DNA from: an uncultured Paludibaculum sp.
GTDB taxonomy: Bacteria; Acidobacteriota; Terriglobia; Bryobacterales; Bryobacteraceae
DNA: 64,000 nucleotides
NCBI RefSeq assembly: GCF_963665245.1
Contig: NZ_OY762267.1
Span: 124,001 to 188,000, forward strand
Reading direction: 5' to 3'
Part shown: in pieces, positions 27,083-34,294 of the stretch
Layout of the letters: every line of letters begins with the position of its first letter
How positions within the stretch are numbered: position 1 is the stretch's first letter
Translations under genes and position numbers: made by a program
Notes under the pieces: model-generated
What the model saw: only the letters and a program-made list of their open reading frames with translations
What the model was told of the DNA's origin: nothing
Database searches by the model: none

Positions 27083-27976
27083 ATGCCTGGTTTTCGACGT
27101 AGGCCATTGGTCTGGACGTTGTGTCTCGGATCACTTCTGGTCTCGGCCTGTAGTCGCCCTGCGCCGCAACTGATCGTCGGCAGCAAGGAAGGCCCCGAAA
27201 ACCAGATCCTCGGCGAAATCCTCGCCCAACATCTCTCCAAACAGCTGCCGTCACTTCAGATTGTCCGCAGGTTCGGCTTAGGCAACAGCGCGTTCGTCAA
27301 CGCGTCTCTCCTCAACGGCGACATCAGCCTCTACCCTGAGTATTCCGGCACCGCCCTCTTCCAGGTCCTCAAAATCCAACCCGATCGCGGGGATGATCCT
27401 CTGCTCGACCAGCTTCGCGAGGGCTATCGAACCAACTTCCGCTGCGAATGGTTCGGCCCGCTAGGCTTCCGGGACAAGAGGGTCTTCCTGGTGCCACGCG
27501 GCGTGGCGGAGAAACGCCAAGTCCGGACTCTGAGTGAAGCCGGTGCCAACCACCAGGGCTGGGCCATCGGCAGCGCCCGCGAGTTCCGTGACCGGCCCGA
27601 TGGCCTGGTGCTTCTCACCCGGAAGTACGAGTTCCAGCTCAGCGCTCCGGCCCGGATTCTGGACAGCGAAGCCCTCTTCACGGCTCTCGGGAAGGAGGAG
27701 ATCACGCTGGGCGCCACGCGCGCGAGCGATCCGCGCCTGGGTAAGGACGACGTCGTCCAACTTGAGGACGATCAACAGGTCTTCCCCCTCTACGAGGCGG
27801 GCATCGTCGTGAAAATAGAGGCCCTGGAGACCCATCCCCAGCTCGCGAACGTCCTGAAGCAGTTATATGGGAAAATCACAATTGAGAGTATGCGGTCCAT
27901 GATGCGCCGAGTCGAGTTTGAGAATGCGGCCGCCGCGGACCTCGCTACGGAATTTCTGAGAACCGCGGGCCTCTAG
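27083..27976 (+). CDS. Osmolyte-type (QAT) ABC substrate-binding lipoprotein
   Basis: This 297-residue protein has a lipoprotein signal with lipobox LVSAC and so sits on the membrane. ATG 27083 is chosen because it starts that signal. The mature part resembles OpuBC/OsmX-type binding proteins of quaternary-amine uptake (GSKEGPENQILGEILAQHL, then the ISLYPEYSGTAL block). Those families bind glycine betaine, choline or related compounds by aromatic cages. No ATPase or permease of that type lies nearby. It is nine bases before the CobQ-like gene and seems to begin the cobalamin cluster, so its ligand may be different in this organism. Confidence 0.8.
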   Translation: MPGFRRRPLVWTLCLGSLLVSACSRPAPQLIVGSKEGPENQILGEILAQHLSKQLPSLQIVRRFGLGNSAFVNASLLNGDISLYPEYSGTALFQVLKIQPDRGDDPLLDQLREGYRTNFRCEWFGPLGFRDKRVFLVPRGVAEKRQVRTLSEAGANHQGWAIGSAREFRDRPDGLVLLTRKYEFQLSAPARILDSEALFTALGKEEITLGATRASDPRLGKDDVVQLEDDQQVFPLYEAGIVVKIEALETHPQLANVLKQLYGKITIESMRSMMRRVEFENAAAADLATEFLRTAGL

Positions 27977-27985
27977 CTTCCACGA

Positions 27986-28852
27986 ATGTCGGCCAAAGTC
28001 ATCTCCATCACCAGCCGTCTGCCGCAGTCGGGCAAAACACACGTCGCCGCGGCCTTGGCCGCCTGGCTGCGTAACGAGGGCCGGCATGTCGCCCCTCTGC
28101 ACCTTTCCACCTCCGCCGGGGACCTCTTCCAGTGTCCGGAAGGCGGCAGCGTTTCGCGCACAACTGCCTTGCTGGCCGAGGCTTGCGGGCTGCCGCCGGA
28201 ACCGCTTTACGAAGCGGGCTGGCCGGCGCTCCCCGCGCTGAGGCAACGGCACGACGTCGTGATCGTGGAACTGCCCACCGGTGGCGCGCCGCCCGAAGGC
28301 ATCGAATCGCTGGAACTGCCCGTCCGGCGGGACGACGGCTACATTCATTTGGGTCAACTGCCACCCGTGCCGGCGTTTCAGCCGGATCTCACGCCGGCCT
28401 GCCCGGACGACGTCGCAGCCCTTCCGCCCTGGAGTCTGGCGACCGCCCCGCGTTCCGGCATCATCTCCCTGCCCCATCTGGCGAACTTCAGCGACTTCCG
28501 TCTCATCCGCGGAGCCGAGTGGCTCACCGCCATGGCGCCGGGGCGCTTCCAGTTCATCTTTCTGCCCGCCTCGCTGGACCCGCGGAAGGATCTGGAATGG
28601 CTCGCCGAGGCCGGCCTGGACACCTGGATCGCCGGGCAATGCGCCGGAAGTGCGCGTCTCTTCGCTACCGGGTGGGCCTATCCCGGGGCCGAGCGCCTCG
28701 AAACCGGCGAGTTGGCCGACTGCTGGAAGCTGTCGCGCATTCTGGGCCGCCGCGTACCGCCGCCGCTGCCTTCAGAGGAGACCCTCGATACCCTGGCCCG
28801 TTGGCTGCTCCAGGTTCCAGGCTTGGCCACCCTCGTGCATCCATCCGCCTGA
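27986..28852 (+). CDS. Shortened CobQ/CbiP-like (cobyric acid synthase) protein
   Basis: This 288-residue protein aligns in order with cobyric acid synthase but is about 200 residues shorter than the usual 490. The P-loop region reads RLPQSGKTHVAAAL, followed by GRHVAPLHLS, the GGSVSRTTALLAEACGL block, then SGIISLPHLANFSDF (the CobQ LPRISNFTDFD motif), and a glutaminase-like remnant (LDTWIAGQCAGSARLF) with a Cys but little of the rest. It could not easily amidate cobyric acid as a full CobQ does, because most of the amidotransferase domain is missing. It is probably a degenerate or repurposed paralogue. Dethiobiotin synthetase is a less likely alternative. It lies in the B12-type cluster. Confidence 0.72.
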   Translation: MSAKVISITSRLPQSGKTHVAAALAAWLRNEGRHVAPLHLSTSAGDLFQCPEGGSVSRTTALLAEACGLPPEPLYEAGWPALPALRQRHDVVIVELPTGGAPPEGIESLELPVRRDDGYIHLGQLPPVPAFQPDLTPACPDDVAALPPWSLATAPRSGIISLPHLANFSDFRLIRGAEWLTAMAPGRFQFIFLPASLDPRKDLEWLAEAGLDTWIAGQCAGSARLFATGWAYPGAERLETGELADCWKLSRILGRRVPPPLPSEETLDTLARWLLQVPGLATLVHPSA

Positions 28853-28888
28853 TGCCTGGAGTAGTAGAGTAGGAACAGAGCGTCGTCC

Positions 28889-29012
28889 GCGGCGGTTCGC
28901 CGCCCCGGCCCGCTCAAGGGCCCGTTCTCGGGGTGGGAGGAGTTCTGGATCCTCCGGGCTTCATGACCCCTGAGCGTCTGATTCTCAAGAGGATCCTCCC
29001 GAACAACCGGGA
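28889..29012 (+). other. Structured leader upstream of cobD
   Basis: The 193-bp gap between the CobQ-like gene and cobD contains a run of stems: GGCGG/CCGCC with a TTCG loop (28891-28904), GGCCC/GGGCC (28907-28922), GGAGGA/TCCTCC (28936-28955), the palindrome GAGGATCCTC (28989-28998) and TCCCG/CGGGA (28997-29012). The tetraloop stem is typical of structured RNA. I found no cobalamin B12 box or its core motifs. It may be a regulatory leader of the cobD-btuFDC-cobUT run. Stems are seen; the role is inferred. Confidence 0.4.
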
Positions 29013-29045
29013 CCCATTGCCGTTTCAGAGTAGTGGAGGAAGTGT

Positions 29046-30065
29046 TTGACCATCACCCACGGTGGAAATCTGTTTGCGATCAGCCGGGAACGCGGCTGGG
29101 ACTGGCGGGAGGTGTTGGACCTCAGCGCAAGTATCAACCCGTTGGGACCCGCACCCGGTGTCCGCGCGGCCATCGAGGGAGCCCTGGACCGGATTTGTCA
29201 CTATCCGGGCCAGTTGCCTAGCGAGCTTGAGGCAGCGCTGGCTGCCGAATGGCGCGTCGGCCCACAGCAGGTGATGGCCGGCGGAGGAGCCACCGAATTG
29301 CTCCACTTCGTCGCCCGCATCGGTTGGAACGGTCCCACCGCCGTCGTCACCCCGGTCTGGAACGAGTTTTACCGCGCCTTCCCTCACGCCCTGCGGCTTT
29401 CGATGGACGACCCGGAGCGCTGGCCGCAGCGCGGTCTGCTGATCCTCAGCCAGCCCGTGAATCCCACCGGAGTCGAGATCCCGGTGGAGATCCTGCGGCG
29501 TGCCATTGCCGGCCGCGAAGGGCCGGTCCTGGTTGACGAAAGCTTCATCGAGTTCACCCGCACCGAATCGGCCGTCTGGTGGACTGAACACCATCCCAAC
29601 CTGTTGGTTCTGCGGTCCTTGTCCAAATTCTATGCGCTGCCCGGTCTGCGTGTCGGTGCGTTGGTGGGCTCCACCGAATGGATGGAACGCCTGAACCGCC
29701 GCCGCGAGCCGTGGCAGGTGGGCACCCTGGCGGAGGCCGCCGCCCTGGCCGCCATTGCCGACCACGAGCACGCCGAGAGAACTCGGGAAGTCGTTGAAAC
29801 TGAACGCCGCTGGCTGCTCGAAGAGCTCTCCGGCCTGGAAGGCCTGCGCTTCGCCCCCGGCATCGCCAACTTCCTTTTCGCCGAGACAGACCGCCCGGCC
29901 ACCGAGATCTGCGACTGGTTCCTCGACCGCAAAATCATCCTCCGCAACTGCACACGGCTGCCTGGCGTCACCGGCGAAGCCATTCGTTTTGCCGTGCGCA
30001 CGCGGCCCGAGAATGAGCGTTTTGTCCAGGCGGCCAAGGAGTTCTTTTGCACGCCTCACGAGTAG
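29046..30065 (+). CDS. cobD: L-threonine-phosphate decarboxylase-like CobD
   Basis: This 339-residue PLP enzyme belongs to fold-type I aminotransferases of the CobD/CobC group, which make aminopropanol phosphate for the cobalamin nucleotide loop. It starts with TTG 29046, backed by GGAGGA (29035-29040) at five-base spacing; no ATG fits. Key features are SASINPLGP at the start of the fold, GGGATELLHFVAR, NPTG at residues 139-142, the Asp in VLVDESFIEF, and Lys194 in RSLSKFYALPG. The last 19 bp overlap btuF. It could also be a histidinol-phosphate aminotransferase relative, but the neighbours favour CobD. Confidence 0.85.
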   Translation: MTITHGGNLFAISRERGWDWREVLDLSASINPLGPAPGVRAAIEGALDRICHYPGQLPSELEAALAAEWRVGPQQVMAGGGATELLHFVARIGWNGPTAVVTPVWNEFYRAFPHALRLSMDDPERWPQRGLLILSQPVNPTGVEIPVEILRRAIAGREGPVLVDESFIEFTRTESAVWWTEHHPNLLVLRSLSKFYALPGLRVGALVGSTEWMERLNRRREPWQVGTLAEAAALAAIADHEHAERTREVVETERRWLLEELSGLEGLRFAPGIANFLFAETDRPATEICDWFLDRKIILRNCTRLPGVTGEAIRFAVRTRPENERFVQAAKEFFCTPHE

Positions 30066-30907
30066 CCTGGCTGCTGGCCGCCACCGCCGTCCTCTGTCCC
30101 GCGGCCGAACCCAGGCGCATTATCTCGACCGCCCCGTCCATTACTGAAATCCTTTACGCTCTTGGGCTTGGCGACCGGGTCGCGGGTGTGACGCAGTACT
30201 GCCGCTACCCCGTCGAGGCCCAGCAGAAACCCAAGATCGGTTCGTTTCTGGAGCCGGACTTCGAGCGGATTCTGTCGCTCAAGCCCGATCTGGTCCTCGT
30301 CATCAAGAATCCGATCCAGGTGGCGGAAAAACTGCGAAAGCTCGGCGTGCGCGCCGAGGAGATCAATCAGGACTCCGTCGAAGACGTCTTCCGTTCCATC
30401 GAACTCATCGGCCAGTGGACCGGCTCAACCGCCGCGGCCCGCAAAATGACCGCCGGCATGCGGTCCCAACTGGACGAGATCCGCGCGAAGACCAAGGGGC
30501 AACTCCGCAAGAAGACGCTCTTCCTCGTGGGCCGGTCACCGGGCACGCTCCAGGGCATGGTCGCCGCCGGGCCCAGGACCTTCATTGACGAACTCGTCGG
30601 CATTGCCGGAGGAACCAACCTCCTGCAGAATTCGCCCATCCAGTATCCGAAGGTATCGGTGGAGCAGGTTCTGGCCGGCGACCCAGATGTGATCCTCGAC
30701 ATGGGCGACTTCGCCCATCTGGAAGGCAAGCCGCTGGAAGCGCGCAACGATTTCCTCACCCTCTGGTCCAGATACCCGCAGTTGCGTGCGGTCCGGTCAA
30801 AACAGGTCATCCAGATCGACTCCGACGTCTTTATCCATCCCGGTCCGCGCATCGGCATCGCGGTACGCGCGCTCTATCAGAACCTGCACGGGGCCAAAGC
30901 CCGATGA
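30047..30907 (+). CDS. btuF: BtuF-like periplasmic B12/metal-chelate-binding protein
   Basis: This 286-residue Sec-exported binding protein (MHASRVAWLLAATAVLCPA) belongs to the BtuF/FhuD class (RIISTAPSITEILYALGLGDR, split across the limit; the domain ends near VFIHPGPRIGIAV). It uses TTG 30047, five bases after AAGGAG, and overlaps cobD by 19 bp. Two lobes with a long linking helix (residues about 115-140) are expected. It should pass cobalamin or cobinamide to the BtuCD transporter encoded next. Iron-siderophore specificity cannot be excluded from sequence alone, but the cob-gene context favours corrinoids. Confidence 0.85.
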   Translation: MHASRVAWLLAATAVLCPAAEPRRIISTAPSITEILYALGLGDRVAGVTQYCRYPVEAQQKPKIGSFLEPDFERILSLKPDLVLVIKNPIQVAEKLRKLGVRAEEINQDSVEDVFRSIELIGQWTGSTAAARKMTAGMRSQLDEIRAKTKGQLRKKTLFLVGRSPGTLQGMVAAGPRTFIDELVGIAGGTNLLQNSPIQYPKVSVEQVLAGDPDVILDMGDFAHLEGKPLEARNDFLTLWSRYPQLRAVRSKQVIQIDSDVFIHPGPRIGIAVRALYQNLHGAKAR

Positions 30908-31674
30908 GTGTTAGTTACGCGCTCGACGGCGTCGGCATGAGCTACGGCGAGGCTGACGTGCTGTCGGACGTCACCCTTCGATTCGACCAGCCAGGCATGG
31001 TGGCGCTCACCGGACCGAACGGAGCGGGCAAGTCCACTCTTTTGAATATTATGTCCGGGCTGCGCGGCGGCTTCCGGGGCTCCTGCAAACTGAACGGCAA
31101 GGACATCGCCGCGTGGCCGCGGCGCGACTTTGCGCGCCAGGTCGCGCTGGTGCCGCAGAGCCTGAAGATCGACTTCCCGTTCACCGCCGAACAGGTGGTG
31201 CTGATGGGCCGCACGCCCTACGCAGGCGGGCTGTTTGAGAACCCCGAGGACTGGGCGGCCGTGGCCAAGGCCATGGAATTGACCGACATCGCCCAGTTTC
31301 GCCACCGCGATTTCCGGGCCTTGAGCGGCGGCGAACGGCAGCGCGTCGTACTCGCCTCGGCGCTGGCGCAGGAACCGCGCGCTCTTCTGCTGGACGAACC
31401 CACCACGTTCCTCGATCTCCAGCACCAGCTTTCGATCTACTCGCTGCTGAGGAACCTGTCCCGCGAAGGGCTGCTGGTGATCGCCGTCACACACGACCTG
31501 AACTTGGCCGCCGCGTACTCCGACCGTGTCGTGGCATTGAAGAACGGGCGTGTCGCCGCCGATGCGGATCCTTGCCAGGCTCTGGCCGCGGACAAGATCC
31601 GTGAGGTGTTCGGCGTCGAAGCCGAATGGCTGCAGCGCCCTGGCGGAAAGCCGTGGATCGCCTATGGGGATTGA
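30904..31674 (+). CDS. btuD: BtuD-like ABC transporter ATP-binding protein
   Basis: This 256-residue ATPase energises import with the adjacent BtuF and BtuC. Walker A is GPNGAGKST, the Q loop is in LVPQSLKIDFPF, the signature is LSGGERQRVVLA, Walker B is LLLDEPTTFLD and the switch His is in AVTHDLNLA. It belongs to the FecE/BtuD group of chelate importers. ATG 30904 overlaps the btuF stop (ATGA), and its own 3 prime end overlaps btuC by 11 bp. Tight coupling supports one translation unit. All ATP-binding residues look intact, so it should be functional. Confidence 0.9.
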   Translation: MSVSYALDGVGMSYGEADVLSDVTLRFDQPGMVALTGPNGAGKSTLLNIMSGLRGGFRGSCKLNGKDIAAWPRRDFARQVALVPQSLKIDFPFTAEQVVLMGRTPYAGGLFENPEDWAAVAKAMELTDIAQFRHRDFRALSGGERQRVVLASALAQEPRALLLDEPTTFLDLQHQLSIYSLLRNLSREGLLVIAVTHDLNLAAAYSDRVVALKNGRVAADADPCQALAADKIREVFGVEAEWLQRPGGKPWIAYGD

Positions 31675-32668
31675 ACCCGTTACCCCGGCGCGCGTCGTCC
31701 GGATCCTGGTCGCAGCGCTGATCGTCACCGCGCTGGTGGGTTTGATCACTCCGCTGATCGGGCCCACCACGATTCACCTCGGCCGAGCTTTTCGAGGAGA
31801 ATGGCCCGACGCACAGATGTTCTTCGGCGTCCGCCTGCCGCGCACCATCCTCGCCCTGCTGGCTGGGGGCGCGCTGGCCACCGCGGGCGTCCTGTTCCAA
31901 GCTCTGCTGCGCGACGCCCTGGCCACACCCTACACCCTGGGTGTTTCGAGCGGCGCTTCGCTGGGCGCTGTGATCGCCATCTGTCTCGGAATGCAGCGGG
32001 TGGCCGGACTCCCCGCTGTCTGGGTCGCCGCCCTGTTGGGCGCGGCGGCGGTACTGATATTAGTTGTAGCCGTGGCCGCCGAAGGCCGCCGGATGTCATC
32101 GTTTACCCTGCTGCTAGCCGGTGTCACTATCAACAGCGTCGTGATGTCGTTGATCATGCTGCTGCACAACATGGCCAGCGTGGGACAGAGCTTCGCGATT
32201 GTGCATTGGCTGATGGGCAACATCGATCCGGTGGACGCCGGCACGCTGTGGTGGATGGCTGCCATCATCCTGCCTGTTTGCGGTGGATTGTGCGTCCTGG
32301 CGCGGCAGTGGAATCTGATGTCGGTGGGCGAAGAGTGGGCGGCCTCGCGCGGCGCGTCGCCACAGAAGTTGCTGATGGTGGGCTATCTGTGCGGATCGCT
32401 GCTGACGGCCGTGGTCACGGCGGTCACCGGCCCCATCGGCTTTATTGGCCTGGTGGTGCCGCATGCCGTGCGCCTCAAGTTGGGCGGAGACCATCGGCTG
32501 CTAATGCCGGTGTCGTTCCTGCTGGGTGCCGCGCTGCTGACCGTTTGTGATACGGTGGCGCGTACCATCCTCGCGGTGGAGATTCCGGTGAGCGTGGTCA
32601 CCGCTCTGATCGGCGGTCCGTTCTTCATCGCGCTGCTGAGAAGTCGAAGGAGGAGTCTATGGCTTTAG
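31664..32668 (+). CDS. btuC: BtuC-like ABC transporter permease (FecCD family)
   Basis: This 334-residue inner-membrane protein has about ten hydrophobic segments and fits FecCD/BtuC permeases. Family blocks visible are LRLPRTILALLAGGALATAG-like sequence near residue 50, GVSSGASLGA, and GPIGFIGLVVPHAVRL close to the C-terminus. The cytoplasmic coupling loop is near AASRGASPQKLLM. The start ATG 31664 lies inside the end of btuD. Its own end overlaps cobU by 10 bp. With BtuF and BtuD it would import corrinoids or a related chelate. Confidence 0.9.
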   Translation: MGIEPVTPARVVRILVAALIVTALVGLITPLIGPTTIHLGRAFRGEWPDAQMFFGVRLPRTILALLAGGALATAGVLFQALLRDALATPYTLGVSSGASLGAVIAICLGMQRVAGLPAVWVAALLGAAAVLILVVAVAAEGRRMSSFTLLLAGVTINSVVMSLIMLLHNMASVGQSFAIVHWLMGNIDPVDAGTLWWMAAIILPVCGGLCVLARQWNLMSVGEEWAASRGASPQKLLMVGYLCGSLLTAVVTAVTGPIGFIGLVVPHAVRLKLGGDHRLLMPVSFLLGAALLTVCDTVARTILAVEIPVSVVTALIGGPFFIALLRSRRRSLWL

Positions 32669-33174
32669 CGGTCGTGGGCGGTGGGCGCCGCTCCGGCAAG
32701 AGCCGTTATGCCTTGGCGCTAGCCAGCGCGCACGGTCCGAAATTGGGATTTATCGCGACACTGCGGCCCGACGACGAGGAGTCGGCGCAGAAGGTGGAGC
32801 GGGCGCGCGACGAACGCGGAGCGGAGTTCATGACAGTGGAAGAGCCGCTCGCCATCGCGGAACTGATCGAGGCGCGCGCCTCGGTCTTCGACTCGGTGGT
32901 AATCGACGATCTCACGTTGTGGGTTTCGAACCTCGTGATGGCCGGCCGAACCGACGAGGAAGTGGAGCAGGAAGCGAACCGGTTGATCGAACTGGCCCGC
33001 AACTGCAAATCGGAGATCGTCGTGGTGACCAGCGATGTCGATTTCGGATTTCCGATGGACCCCGAGCCTTCGCGCCAGTTCCGGCGTCTGGCCGGGCTCG
33101 TCAACCGGCTGGCTGCCGAAGCCGCCTCCCGCCTTTACTGGATGGTCTTCGGAGTTCCCAAACGGATTCGATGA
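32659..33174 (+). CDS. cobU: CobU-like adenosylcobinamide kinase, guanylylation His absent
   Basis: This 171-residue protein aligns with CobU/CobP, which phosphorylates adenosylcobinamide and then guanylylates it. The P-loop is intact (GGRRSGKS, residues 8-15), the FIATLRPDDEE strand follows, and DDLTLWVSNLV matches the family. The guanylylated His46 of the Salmonella enzyme lies in RIQHHKDGRP; here that block reads KVERARDERG, with Arg48 and Ala49 in place of both His residues. The late NEVG motif reads SDVD. So a kinase may remain, but the usual guanylyl-His chemistry could not. It has a very strong ribosome site (AAGGAGGAG) and overlaps both neighbours. Confidence 0.8.
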   Translation: MALAVVGGGRRSGKSRYALALASAHGPKLGFIATLRPDDEESAQKVERARDERGAEFMTVEEPLAIAELIEARASVFDSVVIDDLTLWVSNLVMAGRTDEEVEQEANRLIELARNCKSEIVVVTSDVDFGFPMDPEPSRQFRRLAGLVNRLAAEAASRLYWMVFGVPKRIR

Positions 33175-34208
33175 TACCTGCACTCCTGCGAGAAAACCTC
33201 GATCGGATCCAGCCGCTGCTGGACCGTGCCGTAGCCTCGGCGATTACTGACAACTGGGCTGCCCGGACGAAGCATTCCGGCGGGTTGGGCCAGATCGAAT
33301 CCCTGGTTGTGCACTACGGGCTGATTCATGGCACCAGCACGCCGCAAATTCAACGCAAAGGTCTGTACGTGTTCACGTCGGACCACGGCATCGTCCAGGA
33401 GGGTCTGACCGCCGAGGCGCAGGATGCCACGGCGCTGCTCTCGCGGCAGTTTCTGCGCGGAGGTTCAGCCGCGCAGGTGATCTGCCGGGAGGCGCGCATC
33501 GAGCCTGTTCTCGTGGACATGGGCGGCCGCACCGAGGGGGAACCGGGCGCCCTGAATCACCGCATCGCCGACGGCGCGGCCAACATCTGCCACGGACCGG
33601 CGATGACCGAAGCACAGGTGAACGCCGCCCTCGAAGCCGGTCTGCGTCTGGCCGAGAGTGCCGCCGGCCGCTTCGACGTGGTGGGCCTGGGGCAGATTGG
33701 CGTTGGCGCCTCGGCATCCGCCTCGGCGATGCTCAGCGCCATGACCGGCCGTGACGCGTCAGAAACGACGGGCCGCGCCGAGGGACTGGACGACGCGACG
33801 TTGAACCGCAAGGTGCAGGCCGTGCGTACGGCGGCGGCGCGCAACCATGCCGACACGCACTCTCCCTACGGCGCGCTGCGCTGCCTGGGCGGGCTGGATA
33901 TCGCAGCCATGACAGGATTCATTGTCGGAGCCGCGGCGCGGCGCCTGCCGGTGGTTGTCGACGGTTTCGTGGCCGGGGCCGCCGCCATGGCGGCGCGCGG
34001 ACTGTCGCCGGACTGCCTGGATGCGGTGATGTTTTCCAGCCTTTCACCCGATCGCGCGCACGCCGTCCTGATGAAGTTCCTGTCGGTCGAACCCATTCTC
34101 GACCTGGGCCTGCGGGAAAGTGCCGGACTGGGCGCCGCACTGGCCATCCAGCTACTGGAGACTTCCGTCCGGTTGTACCAGGAAATCTCCACGCGCGAAC
34201 AGGCGTGA
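33171..34208 (+). CDS. cobT: CobT-like phosphoribosyltransferase with altered active site
   Basis: This 345-residue protein aligns along its length with nicotinate-nucleotide:dimethylbenzimidazole phosphoribosyltransferase (HSGGLGQIESLV, FTSDHGIVQEG, GGSAAQVICRE). Two catalytic Glu are replaced. The family motif GEMGIGNTT (Glu174 in Salmonella) reads GQIGVGASA with Gln175, and the C-terminal RLGEGSG (Glu317) reads RESAGLG with Ala318 at the aligned position; a Glu lies two residues earlier. The start ATG 33171 overlaps the cobU stop. It is either an inactive partner, a paralogue with another base specificity, or a divergent enzyme. No cobS or cbiB is in the window. Confidence 0.8.
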   Translation: MIPALLRENLDRIQPLLDRAVASAITDNWAARTKHSGGLGQIESLVVHYGLIHGTSTPQIQRKGLYVFTSDHGIVQEGLTAEAQDATALLSRQFLRGGSAAQVICREARIEPVLVDMGGRTEGEPGALNHRIADGAANICHGPAMTEAQVNAALEAGLRLAESAAGRFDVVGLGQIGVGASASASAMLSAMTGRDASETTGRAEGLDDATLNRKVQAVRTAAARNHADTHSPYGALRCLGGLDIAAMTGFIVGAAARRLPVVVDGFVAGAAAMAARGLSPDCLDAVMFSSLSPDRAHAVLMKFLSVEPILDLGLRESAGLGAALAIQLLETSVRLYQEISTREQA

Positions 34209-34294
34209 ACGCCGCAGGAAAAGCCGCGCTTGCGCTCATATTCAACGGGTTCGAGAGGGTACAATAGGAACTTGTGTGAAGGATCCACTTCGTC

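Noticed and set aside
27986..28852. Dethiobiotin synthetase (bioD) as identity
   Set aside because: The P-loop fits, but the LPHLANFSDF block and the glutaminase-like remnant follow CobQ order, and the neighbours are cobalamin-type genes.
28853..29045. Cobalamin riboswitch
   Set aside because: Stems are present, but no B12 box (AGYCMGRAKACCNGCC-like) or GCCACTG element is seen.
34236..34265. Full promoter for the MacB-like permease
   Set aside because: TACAAT at 34260-34265 is a good -10, but there is no -35 match at 16-18 bp.
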